Source: an uncultured Ignavibacteriota bacterium
GTDB taxonomy: Bacteria; Bacteroidota; Ignavibacteria; Tepidaquicellales; Tepidaquicellaceae
Direction: 5' to 3'
Assembly: GCA_937915485.1 (NCBI GenBank)
Contig: CALGII010000119.1
Coordinates: 1 to 12,732 of the forward strand
DNA: 12,732 nt
Both the position numbers and the translations under genes were made by a program. The notes below the pieces were generated by a model, which was not told the DNA's origin, ran no database searches, and saw only the letters and a list, made by a program, of their open reading frames with translations. This document shows positions 1 through 7,016 of this stretch, piece after piece. How positions within the stretch are numbered: the stretch's first letter is position 1; every line of letters starts with the position of its first letter.

Positions 1-1230
1 CTCGCCGCGGTATACAAGAAATTCGGAACAGCGCTTCTTAACATCGACGGGAATAGGATTGAGTTCGCTTCTTCGAGGAAGGAAAGTTACTCGAGAGATT
101 CAAGGAATCCCAAAGTAAGCGTTGGAACTCTCGAAGAAGATTTGTCAAGGCGGGATTTTACTATCAACGCTCTTGCGATACCTCTTGGGAAACCGGGAGA
201 GGTCATAGACCTGTTCGGAGGAATAAACGACCTCAAGAAAAAAATAATAAGAACTCCTCTCGACCCCGACAAGACCTTTTTCGACGATCCCCTGAGAATA
301 CTGCGGGCGATAAGATTCGCGTCTAAACTTGATTTCGGCATAGAAGAAAAAACGTTCGAGGCAATCTGCGGAAACAGAGAGCGTCTGAAAGAAGATGTAG
401 TCTCGCAAGAGAGAATAACGACTGAATTTCTTAAAATTCTCGAATCGCCGAATCCTTCGGTAGGACTGAACCTGATGTATCTAACGGGAATAATGGACAT
501 AGTATTTCCCGAGATGTCGAAAACCGCAGGAGTGGAGCAAAGAAGCGATTATCACCACAAGGATGTATTTTACCATACGCTTGAAGTCGTGGATAACATA
601 TCGCAGATGACGGACAATGTATGGCTAAGATTTGCCGCGCTGACACACGATATCGCGAAGCCGAAGACAAAGAAGTTCATAGAAGGCACGGGCTGGACAT
701 TTCACGGACACGAGGAACTCGGGGCAAGGATGATGAAGAAAATTTTCGAGAGAATGCGGCTGCCTTTCGACAGGATTAACTACGTTGAGAAACTAATAAG
801 ACTGCATCTCCGACCGGCAGCGCTCGCGAATCAGGAAGCGACGGACTCGGCAATAAGAAGGCTAGCGGCGGAAGCAGGAGAGGAACTCGAGGACCTTCTC
901 AAATTGTGCAGAGCGGATATAACATCGAAGAATTTCGCGAAGGTGAAAAAGTATATGGGCAATTTCGCGTACGTGGAAAAAAGGATTGTCGAAGTACAGG
1001 AAAAAGACAACCTGAGAAACTTCCAATCGCCTGTCCGCGGAGATGAGATAATGAAAATCTGCGGGCTCGAACCGTCTAAGCCGGTGGGAATCCTGAAGAC
1101 AAAAATTGAAGAGGCGATACTCGACGGCATCATACCGAACACGTACGATGCCGCGCTTGAATATCTTTATAAAATCAAGAACGAAACACTTGCCGGATTG
1201 AAGAAAAAAGATACTAAAGAATCTTCTTGA
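1..1230 (+). CDS. cca: CCA-adding tRNA nucleotidyltransferase with HD domain (5' end missing)
   Basis: The reading frame is open from base 1, so the start lies outside the window; 409 residues are visible. Enzymes of this class add or repair the CCA end of tRNA in the cytoplasm using CTP and ATP. The visible part begins inside the nucleotidyltransferase head domain. The RRDFTINALA motif follows at 148-177, then the DPLRILRAIRFA helix at 286-321, which is typical of class II CCA/poly(A) polymerases. An HD phosphohydrolase domain follows, with HHKD near 553-564 and the HD pair at 646-651 (THDIAKP). A C-terminal tRNA-binding helical region reaches the TGA stop. The N-terminal GG and DxD catalytic motifs are not in view. 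A TTG at 142 is not the true start, because conserved residues continue upstream of it. CCA-adding versus A-adding activity cannot be decided here. The last 17 bases overlap the end of the convergent epimerase gene. Confidence 0.93.
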   Translation, partial: LAAVYKKFGTALLNIDGNRIEFASSRKESYSRDSRNPKVSVGTLEEDLSRRDFTINALAIPLGKPGEVIDLFGGINDLKKKIIRTPLDPDKTFFDDPLRILRAIRFASKLDFGIEEKTFEAICGNRERLKEDVVSQERITTEFLKILESPNPSVGLNLMYLTGIMDIVFPEMSKTAGVEQRSDYHHKDVFYHTLEVVDNISQMTDNVWLRFAALTHDIAKPKTKKFIEGTGWTFHGHEELGARMMKKIFERMRLPFDRINYVEKLIRLHLRPAALANQEATDSAIRRLAAEAGEELEDLLKLCRADITSKNFAKVKKYMGNFAYVEKRIVEVQEKDNLRNFQSPVRGDEIMKICGLEPSKPVGILKTKIEEAILDGIIPNTYDAALEYLYKIKNETLAGLKKKDTKESS

Positions 1231-2257
1231 ACAAAGCAAGAATCCCCTGTTTCCAGGCAATCCTATGAGTAACTCCGGTCCCCTTCGCAATATGATGCTT
1301 GTTTTCAAGATACCACTGATAAGAGCGAATCAGCGCATCCGCGTTAGAATATTTTGGATTCCATCCGAGCGTCTTCCGGGCTTTCTCAATCGAGACGAAT
1401 GAGTCGGTATCCGCTGTTCCGTATATCCATTTGTAGAGCGGCGAAAGATTCAGGATTTCAAAGAATCTCAAAACGGGTTTAATGAGCCATGCGGGAGTTC
1501 CCATTACCCGCGAACCTGTTTTGGCGTATTCACACATAGCGCCCACGTCTTCTTTAACGGTTTTAAACTCCGCAGCGCCGACGTTAAAAGTATCGTTAGT
1601 TTTTTCGGCGGGCAAAGTCGCGCATAAGTTTATGGCATCTACAAGGTCATCGACTTCAAACAACTGATAACGGTTTTTTCCGTTGCCGATAATCGGAATT
1701 TTCGCACCCGACTCAACCCAATCATAGAGTATCTGGAATACGCCGAGTCTCGCGGTTCCGATGAAACTTTTAGGTCTTAGTATGCAAATGTTGAGCCCTT
1801 TTTTTCTGTATTCTTCGCAAACTTCTTCCGCCATTATCTTGCTTTTTCCGTAAGGACCAACGCCAACCCGGGCATTCGTTTCATACAACGGGTGTTCTTT
1901 AGGCACGCCGTAAACGGACGTTGAAGAAATAAATATTAGTCTTCCGACATTATTTTTCAGACAGGCCTCGCAGACATTGCGCATACCTTCGACGTTCGTC
2001 TCAAAAATATCCTTCTTCTTCCAAAGAGGAAGAGCCGCCGCGCAATGAATTACCACTTCGGCGCCCTTCGTTATTTCATCCATCATCGACGGCACTCTAA
2101 CGTCACCGTAAATGCAGTTTATTTCGGGATTATAATCTTCTTTCGGAAATTCGGCTATGTCGAAAAAAACCGATTCGGCGGGTTTTGTAATTTCGTGAAT
2201 CTTTGTTCCTATATGGTATCCGAGAAATCCGGCACCTCCTGTTACAACTATTTTCAT
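1214..2257 (-). CDS. NAD(P)-dependent epimerase/dehydratase (extended SDR)
   Basis: A 347-residue cytosolic protein of the extended short-chain dehydrogenase family, which includes nucleotide-sugar epimerases, dihydroflavonol-reductase-like and 3-beta-HSD-like enzymes. The Rossmann dinucleotide motif TGGAGFLG is at residues 6-13. The acid that ends strand 2 is probably Asp33 (FFDIAE), which favours NAD. The segment FISSTSVYG (109-117) supplies the active-site Ser/Thr, and GPYGKSK carries catalytic Tyr136 and Lys140. The length fits the family. The ATG at 2257 gives an N-terminus that begins directly with the first beta strand; no Shine-Dalgarno is visible before it. It is the last gene of a leftward operon, 15 bases after the SDR gene, and its 3' end overlaps the CCA gene. 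The substrate cannot be told from sequence; a sugar nucleotide or a membrane-lipid/sterol-like precursor are both possible. Confidence 0.87.
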   Translation of the reverse strand: MKIVVTGGAGFLGYHIGTKIHEITKPAESVFFDIAEFPKEDYNPEINCIYGDVRVPSMMDEITKGAEVVIHCAAALPLWKKKDIFETNVEGMRNVCEACLKNNVGRLIFISSTSVYGVPKEHPLYETNARVGVGPYGKSKIMAEEVCEEYRKKGLNICILRPKSFIGTARLGVFQILYDWVESGAKIPIIGNGKNRYQLFEVDDLVDAINLCATLPAEKTNDTFNVGAAEFKTVKEDVGAMCEYAKTGSRVMGTPAWLIKPVLRFFEILNLSPLYKWIYGTADTDSFVSIEKARKTLGWNPKYSNADALIRSYQWYLENKHHIAKGTGVTHRIAWKQGILALFKKIL

Positions 2258-2272
2258 ATGATTGTTATTATT

Positions 2273-3007
2273 TTAATAATTTCCAAAAACTTTTATTACG
2301 CTCTCCCTCACAGCGTTAAGCCTGTTCTCCGCTAGTTCAAAAATCACTCCCGCGACTTCTTCGGGACTCACCCAATTTTTTATCTCCTCAGCGCTTCCCC
2401 ACTTTCGGTTAGCGGGTGTATCGATAACCGACGGAATCACCGTATTCGCGCGTATCCCGTTGTGTTTATATTCTTTTGATATCGTGTTCATCAGCACGAT
2501 TAGCGCGGATTTAGATACGGAATACGCGAGCCTGCCCGGAACGGGTTCGATACCAGCCATCGCACCGACCGATACTATTCTGCCTTTACCATTCGGAATC
2601 ATTTTTTTAAGAACGGATTTCGAGAAATGCAATGCAGTAATAAAATTCAGGTTAAACCATTTATTAAATTCTACAGATTCGATGTCCGCGGTATTAACGG
2701 AGGGGTGAATTCCGCCTATAGTATTTACCAGCACATCTATGCGACCTTTTTCGAGACCCGAGACTTTTTCAACAAATTCGTTCACTGACTCTTCATCGAG
2801 CGCATCGCATTCGAAGGCGTAAATTTTTCTAAGAGTAAATTCTGAATTCTCATCAAGCGAACTGTCGAATACCTGCATGAATTTCTTTAATGAAGTGACG
2901 GGGATGTACACTTTATATCCTTCGGCGCAGAATTTTTCGACCACGAATTTTCCAAGCGCGCCTGTTCCGCCTGTAACTATTGCTGTTTTAACGTTCACGG
3001 AAGACAT
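2273..3007 (-). CDS. Short-chain dehydrogenase/reductase, catalytic Ser replaced by Ala
   Basis: A 244-residue classical-length SDR oxidoreductase. The nucleotide-binding motif TGGTGALG is at residues 12-19, and NTIGG (95-99) stands where the NNAG motif is usual. Tyr162 and Lys166 form the YxxxK catalytic pair (AYSVSK). The residue 13 before the Tyr, normally the catalytic Ser, is Ala149 in SVGAMAG. The segment IPSVIDTPANRKW followed by a Trp-Val-x-Pro-Glu-Glu stretch recalls a bacterial SDR subgroup distantly like dihydropteridine reductase, in which a VGA motif at this place is, as I recall, common. The ATG at 3007 lies 13 bases inside the end of anmK, so translational coupling is likely. 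A G-rich GGGGA sits about 4 bases upstream and may act as a weak ribosome site. No substrate can be assigned. Confidence 0.87.
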   Translation of the reverse strand: MSSVNVKTAIVTGGTGALGKFVVEKFCAEGYKVYIPVTSLKKFMQVFDSSLDENSEFTLRKIYAFECDALDEESVNEFVEKVSGLEKGRIDVLVNTIGGIHPSVNTADIESVEFNKWFNLNFITALHFSKSVLKKMIPNGKGRIVSVGAMAGIEPVPGRLAYSVSKSALIVLMNTISKEYKHNGIRANTVIPSVIDTPANRKWGSAEEIKNWVSPEEVAGVIFELAENRLNAVRESVIKVFGNY

Positions 3008-4176
3008 ATTTTCCCCAGTTTAACATTCTTTGCTGCTCCAGTGACGGATATAACATTTGACGGATTTCCGTTCAGAGTTTCATTTGCGAGGACTGCAAAA
3101 AGGACCGCTTCTTTATTCGATGAGTCTATTCCGTTTTCATCGAGGATTTTAACATCAGCGGTTTTTATTAATGATTCAAGCGCAGATAGTATGATTTTAT
3201 TTTTTGAGCCTCCGCCACTGACTAAAAGTTCAAACCTTCCCTTCGGCATTACAAACTTTTTAATGTTTTCAGAAATCGTAAACGCCGTATAAAAAGTAAA
3301 CGTCCGCAGGACATCCTCCGGCTTTGTTTTCCTGAATTTCTTCAATATTCCATCGACGAAAGCGGCGCCGTAAAATTCGCGTCCCGTAGATTTCGGGGGC
3401 TTGCTATTATAATACGTATCGCGCCTTTTTATTTCGCAAAAGAGCGCGTCGTTCAACATACCTTTCAGGGCAAGCCTGCAATCTCTGTCATAATTTCTGG
3501 AGAATAATTTCCGAGCGATATAGTCAATCATCATATTACCCGGACCCGTATCAAAAGCGACGACGTCATTCAATTTACAATTCTTTTTCAGATACGTTAA
3601 ATTCGCGATACCGCCGATATTGAGAAGTATTCTGTTCTTTTTACCGCTTCTGAACAAAACAAAATCGAGATAAGGAACAAGCGGGGCTCCGCCACCGCCC
3701 GCGGCTACATCCGCCGTCCTGAAATCGCCGACAGTGAGTATTCCCGTGCAATTCGCAATCACAGACGGGTCGCCTATCTGCAGAGTCGATTTTACCGAAT
3801 AACCGAACAGTTTATCATTCGCAGGAAGATGGTGAACGGTTTGCCCGTGTGAGCCGATGAAATCGATTTCTTTGTTTTTAATATTCCTATCTTTAAGGAA
3901 CCTGTTAATTTTCGACGCGTAAAGGTTGCCTAAAAGAAAATTCATCCTGCATAAGTTGTCAACAGAACCCCGTCCCGGGGCGCTGTTTTCGAGAATAAAA
4001 CTCCTTAGCCTCTGGGGAATCGTATATTCCTGATAATCAATAACATCGACTTTCAATGAAGATGCAGAGCCGCGGATGCCCGCGAGCACAATATCCACGG
4101 CGTCCACGGACGTACCCGAGAGCACTCCAAGGGCGGTTTTGTATCCTTTTTTCCTGATTCCGTCGAGTTTTTTCAT
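2995..4176 (-). CDS. anmK: Anhydro-N-acetylmuramic acid kinase
   Basis: About 393 residues. AnmK uses ATP to open and phosphorylate 1,6-anhydro-N-acetylmuramic acid to MurNAc-6-phosphate in cytoplasmic recycling of peptidoglycan. Family motifs appear in order: SGTSVDAVD (residues 20-28), SHGQTVHH (from 109), the segment QIGDPSVIAN and then FRTADVAAGGGGAPLVPYLD with the presumed catalytic Asp near 156, NIGGIAN (186-192), DTGPGN (209-214) and a C-terminal LLVSGGGSKN. The fold is that of the ASKHA kinases. I chose the ATG at 4176. An in-frame TTG at 4236 would add 20 residues, but it falls on a likely -35 element and family members usually begin about 10-20 residues before SGTS. The stop overlaps the start of the SDR gene. 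MurQ, which would use the product, is not in the window. Confidence 0.93.
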   Translation of the reverse strand: MKKLDGIRKKGYKTALGVLSGTSVDAVDIVLAGIRGSASSLKVDVIDYQEYTIPQRLRSFILENSAPGRGSVDNLCRMNFLLGNLYASKINRFLKDRNIKNKEIDFIGSHGQTVHHLPANDKLFGYSVKSTLQIGDPSVIANCTGILTVGDFRTADVAAGGGGAPLVPYLDFVLFRSGKKNRILLNIGGIANLTYLKKNCKLNDVVAFDTGPGNMMIDYIARKLFSRNYDRDCRLALKGMLNDALFCEIKRRDTYYNSKPPKSTGREFYGAAFVDGILKKFRKTKPEDVLRTFTFYTAFTISENIKKFVMPKGRFELLVSGGGSKNKIILSALESLIKTADVKILDENGIDSSNKEAVLFAVLANETLNGNPSNVISVTGAAKNVKLGKICLP

Positions 4177-4206
4177 ATTTTCAGCATAAATATACCTCTT
4201 AAGAAA

Positions 4207-4236
4207 CTTATATTCTATGAAGATAAAATGTAACAA
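4207..4236 (-). promoter_or_regulatory. Putative promoter of the anmK operon
   Basis: On the minus strand TTGTTA (4236-4231) and TATAAG (4212-4207) are 18 bases apart. TATAAG also runs into TAAGTTTC, one mismatch from the Bacteroidota TAnnTTTG box. Transcription would begin near 4200, about 24 bases before the ATG at 4176, which also argues against the TTG start at 4236. This is a visual match only. Confidence 0.35.
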
Positions 4237-4246
4237 ATCAGCGTAA

Positions 4247-4274
4247 TTGAAGTATAATAATTAGACAGGATAAA
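4247..4274 (+). promoter_or_regulatory. Weak candidate promoter for the STAS/kinase/phosphatase cassette
   Basis: TTGAAG (4247-4252) and GATAAA (4269-4274) are separated by 16 bases, back to back with the candidate anmK promoter. The match to consensus is poor and the leader would be about 70 bases. The whole 4177-4357 spacer is AT-rich, so chance matches are likely. Nothing else stands out in this spacer. Confidence 0.18.
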
Positions 4275-4357
4275 TGAAAAGATAATTTAACATTATGGAA
4301 TTATGTCATTTATTTTGAATTAATTTTTTGGGATTTTTCAGGAATTAAAATTTAAAG

Positions 4358-4711
4358 ATGGACGAATTCACAATAACCGAAAAAAAATCAGGTGATTTAA
4401 TCATACTGTATTTGAACGGATTTCTGGATGCCCATACTTCATCTGTTCTCGAAAAAAAATTCGAAGAACTGCTGTCTAAAAAGTTATACAAGGTAGTAGT
4501 TAATTTTTCGGGATTGTCGTACATAAGCAGCGCGGGTCTAGGAGTATTCATGGCTTACATAGAAACGTTAAGGAGCAATTCGGGTGACATAAAATTATCT
4601 AACATGAGCGACAAGATCTACAATATTTTCGACATGCTCGGTTTCCCGATACTGTTCAACATAACGAAAGACGAAAGCGAAGCAATCGTCAAGTTTAACG
4701 AAACTGTCTGA
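4358..4711 (+). CDS. STAS-domain anti-sigma factor antagonist (SpoIIAA/RsbV-like)
   Basis: A 117-residue single-domain cytosolic protein. The order of strands and helices and the signature LSYISSAGLGVF (residues 53-64) are those of STAS antagonists. By alignment with the usual DSTG/DSSG motif, Ser58 is the likely phosphorylation site; the preceding acidic residue of RsbV is Ser57 here. Unphosphorylated antagonists bind the cognate kinase and free its partner, while phosphorylated ones do not. The gene leads a cassette with a kinase starting 4 bases after its stop and a phosphatase after that, a layout that supports this role. The ATG at 4358 gives a complete first strand (DEFTITEKKSGDLIILYLNG). 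No good Shine-Dalgarno is present; AGGA lies about 14 bases upstream. The regulated output is unknown. Confidence 0.9.
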   Translation: MDEFTITEKKSGDLIILYLNGFLDAHTSSVLEKKFEELLSKKLYKVVVNFSGLSYISSAGLGVFMAYIETLRSNSGDIKLSNMSDKIYNIFDMLGFPILFNITKDESEAIVKFNETV

Positions 4712-4715
4712 CATT

Positions 4716-5132
4716 TTGAGCGGAAAAGATAAAATATTGATAAAGAGTTCCACGGGCAATCTGCATCTGGTGAGAGATTTCGTTGAGAAGAAAGCGGCAG
4801 AGATGAACATTGCCCAGAGCGTAATCAACCAGATAATTATTTCGGTTGATGAAGCTTGCACTAACGTAATAAAGCATACGCATAAGTACAATGACCATAA
4901 CGAGATTGAGATTGAAATCGAATTCAAAGACAATCAGTTTATCGTAACGCTCAAGTACGAGGGCGAGGCGTTCGATCCGACGAAGAAAGAGACTCCCGAT
5001 ATGAAGGAATATTTCAAGAAGTTCAAGATTGGAGGACTGGGCATTCCGATAATGAAAAAATCGATGGATAAAATCGAATTCAAGCATACAAAGCCGAATA
5101 ACAACTCACTCAAACTCATCAAAGTAATCTAA
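4716..5132 (+). CDS. Anti-sigma regulatory factor / GHKL serine kinase (RsbW/SpoIIAB-like), altered ATP site
   Basis: A 138-residue HATPase domain protein that should phosphorylate the STAS antagonist upstream. The N box is visible in ISVDEACTNVIKH, with Glu46 as catalytic base and Asn50 for Mg2+. The G2 region GGLGIPIMKKSMD (106-118) is intact. In the G1 box the usual DxGxGFDP reads YEGEAFDP (81-88), so the Asp that contacts adenine is Tyr81 and the second Gly is Ala. This may weaken or alter ATP binding. I take the TTG at 4716 as the start; it is 4 bases after the STAS stop, fits coupled translation, and no ATG lies in frame before the conserved region. A second in-frame TTG at 4737 would remove seven residues. 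No sigma factor partner is nearby, so the target may be encoded elsewhere or may not be a sigma factor. Confidence 0.87.
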   Translation: MSGKDKILIKSSTGNLHLVRDFVEKKAAEMNIAQSVINQIIISVDEACTNVIKHTHKYNDHNEIEIEIEFKDNQFIVTLKYEGEAFDPTKKETPDMKEYFKKFKIGGLGIPIMKKSMDKIEFKHTKPNNNSLKLIKVI

Positions 5133-5171
5133 GTCTGTTTTTTTACATTTCGTTTTTTAGTAATTTACCGC

Positions 5172-6887
5172 ATGGAAGATACAATTAACAAACAACTCGA
5201 ACTAAACTCACTGATCGAATTCTCTCAGTTGATAAACACTAAACTTGAACTTGAGTTCATACTCGGCAATATTCTCCTGAGCATAATGGGCAAGATGATG
5301 ATAACTAAAGGCGCGCTTCTTATCAAGACCGACTCGAAAAATGCTTCGAGCAACGAATTCACGGTGAAAACGGTTAAAGGCTTAAGTCAGGATTTACACG
5401 GGACTACCGTAAAGGTGAATCTTCCGAAAGAGCCGATATTCGAGATTGAGCAGATTGACGCCTGCGATTTCCTTGACAGGATAAAAGTCAGGTTTTTCTT
5501 TAAGATTTACTTTGTTGACAAGTTAATCGGCATTCTGTGTCTCGGGGAAAAACTGACACGTCAGAGTCTAAGCAAGAATGAAATTCTTTTCATAGAAACA
5601 ATGCTTAACCTGTCGTCTCCGACAATCGAGAACTCGATACGCTTCGAGGAAATAAAAAAACTGAACCTGAATCTCAGTTCACAGATACAGCATCTCAGGA
5701 CGCTTTTCGAACTAAGCAAGGAATTCAACACGAATTTTCAGGACAGAAACAAGATTCTCCGTCTTTTGAAATACTCACTATTGGGAAACTTCGGCATTAA
5801 GGATTACATAATTTTTTCAAAATTCCGTTCAGACAGGTTTTACATACTTGAAGCGGGCAAGGAATTCGCGCTCGACGACGATTACATCGCGCATCTTGAG
5901 CAGATAAAAGAGCCGGAGATTCTCGATGAAGCGCAGAACAATCCCTTCAAGCAGTTCATGAAGGATTCGGGATACAGGCTGCTACTGCCGATTACAACCG
6001 GAAGTTCCGTTGACACTATAGTCTGCCTCGGAGAGAAACTTAACAAATCGGAATATACTATAACAGACATTCAGTTTCTCGAATCGCTTATCAACTTATC
6101 CATTATTTCGCTTGACAACACCGTACTCTTCAACGAATACATCGACAAGCAGAAGATAGAGAGCGAACTCAGAATAGCGCGCGACATACAACGGGCGCTT
6201 CTTCCAGACGTCCTTCCCGAAATAAAGGGATACAGCGTAAGCGGGTGCAACATTCCTGCAATGCAGGTCGGCGGGGACTATTTTGACATTATAAAACTCA
6301 GCGATACAAAGTTCTGTTTCGTGATAGCCGATGTTTCGGGGAAAGGAACTCCCGCATCGCTGCTTATGGCGAACATACAGTCGGCAGTACACTCGTTTCT
6401 AAAATTCTACAATGATGATTTCTGCTTCGAAGAGTCGACGCAGAAAATCAACGAACTGATTTTTGCGAACACGAATTCCGAGAAATTCATCACTTTCTTC
6501 TGGGGCATTCTCGACATACAAAATAATACTTTTAAGTACATAAACGCGGGACACAATTATCCATATCTAATAAAAAAGAATGAAATTATAAGTCTCGACA
6601 AGGGCGGGTTAATTCTCGGAGTACTTGACAGCGGACCCGATTATATTTCCGAAACGATCGGGTTTGACGAAAACGACGTGCTAGTAATGTACACGGACGG
6701 AGCGTCCGAAGCGAGGAACAAATTAAAAGAAGAATACGGAGAAGACAAGATTAAAGAGGTCGTAACAAAGAACAGAAAACTCGATTCAGCGGGCATTCAG
6801 AAAAAACTACTTGACGATATCGAAAAATTCACGGAAGGCGAAACACAGTATGATGATATTACGCTGATACTGCTGAAGAGGGAGTGA
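5172..6887 (+). CDS. PP2C-family (SpoIIE/RsbU-type) phosphatase with two GAF domains
   Basis: 571 residues with no membrane segment visible. Two GAF-like sensor domains (about 10-155 and 172-320) are joined by a helical, coiled-coil-like linker (about 155-190). The phosphatase domain (about 335-571) begins with the linker helix ELRIARDIQRALLP. Metal-binding acids are Asp369 and Asp372 in VGGDYFD, Asp387 in IADVSGKG, Asp509 in YTDGASE and Asp561/Asp562 in QYDDITL. All motifs are intact, so an active Mn/Mg-dependent Ser/Thr phosphatase is expected. Its likely substrate is the phosphorylated STAS protein encoded two genes upstream. The GAF ligands are not predictable. The two GAF domains resemble each other (CLGEKL at 123-128 and 285-290), suggesting tandem duplication. 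The ATG at 5172 follows a T-rich 39-base gap without a Shine-Dalgarno. Confidence 0.92.
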   Translation: MEDTINKQLELNSLIEFSQLINTKLELEFILGNILLSIMGKMMITKGALLIKTDSKNASSNEFTVKTVKGLSQDLHGTTVKVNLPKEPIFEIEQIDACDFLDRIKVRFFFKIYFVDKLIGILCLGEKLTRQSLSKNEILFIETMLNLSSPTIENSIRFEEIKKLNLNLSSQIQHLRTLFELSKEFNTNFQDRNKILRLLKYSLLGNFGIKDYIIFSKFRSDRFYILEAGKEFALDDDYIAHLEQIKEPEILDEAQNNPFKQFMKDSGYRLLLPITTGSSVDTIVCLGEKLNKSEYTITDIQFLESLINLSIISLDNTVLFNEYIDKQKIESELRIARDIQRALLPDVLPEIKGYSVSGCNIPAMQVGGDYFDIIKLSDTKFCFVIADVSGKGTPASLLMANIQSAVHSFLKFYNDDFCFEESTQKINELIFANTNSEKFITFFWGILDIQNNTFKYINAGHNYPYLIKKNEIISLDKGGLILGVLDSGPDYISETIGFDENDVLVMYTDGASEARNKLKEEYGEDKIKEVVTKNRKLDSAGIQKKLLDDIEKFTEGETQYDDITLILLKRE

Positions 6888-6901
6888 GGTTATAAAACTC
6901 A

Positions 6902-6935
6902 CCGAGAGTCCCCCAAAGAACGGGGAGACTCCCGG
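6902..6935. repeat. Long imperfect hairpin after the phosphatase gene
   Basis: Three paired blocks are visible: CCG 6902-6904 with CGG 6933-6935, GAGTC 6906-6910 with GACTC 6927-6931, and CCCC 6911-6914 with GGGG 6922-6925. There is one mismatch, one bulged A (6926) and a 7-base loop. No T-run follows on either strand, so it is not a typical intrinsic terminator. It could protect the 3' end of the mRNA or be a site with another role. Confidence 0.5.
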
Positions 6936-6968
6936 ATACGGAAAAAATAATATTCGAATTCAGCATAA

Positions 6969-6994
6969 AAAAACTCCGCGAAAGCGGAGTTTTT
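6969..6994. terminator. Bidirectional intrinsic terminator between phosphatase and rpsR genes
   Basis: Perfect 11-bp stem: AAAAACTCCGC (6969-6979) pairs with GCGGAGTTTTT (6984-6994) around a GAAA tetraloop (6980-6983). T-runs follow on both strands. It sits between two convergent genes, so it can end both transcripts. Confidence 0.9.
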
Positions 6995-7016
6995 ATATTA
7001 AAAATTTCCTTATCTG

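Noticed and set aside
142..144. TTG as start of the CCA gene
   Set aside because: Conserved nucleotidyltransferase residues continue in frame to base 1, so the gene is cut by the window edge.
862..1308. 148-residue open frame antisense to the CCA gene
   Set aside because: It shadows a well-conserved coding frame, has no family-like features, and the sense frame is certain.
4177..4236. TTG start 20 residues upstream for anmK
   Set aside because: It is a rare start without a ribosome site, it coincides with a probable -35 element, and family members start closer to the SGTS motif.
4309..4357. AT-rich inverted repeat before the STAS gene
   Set aside because: Pairing is limited to short A/T runs expected by chance in this composition.
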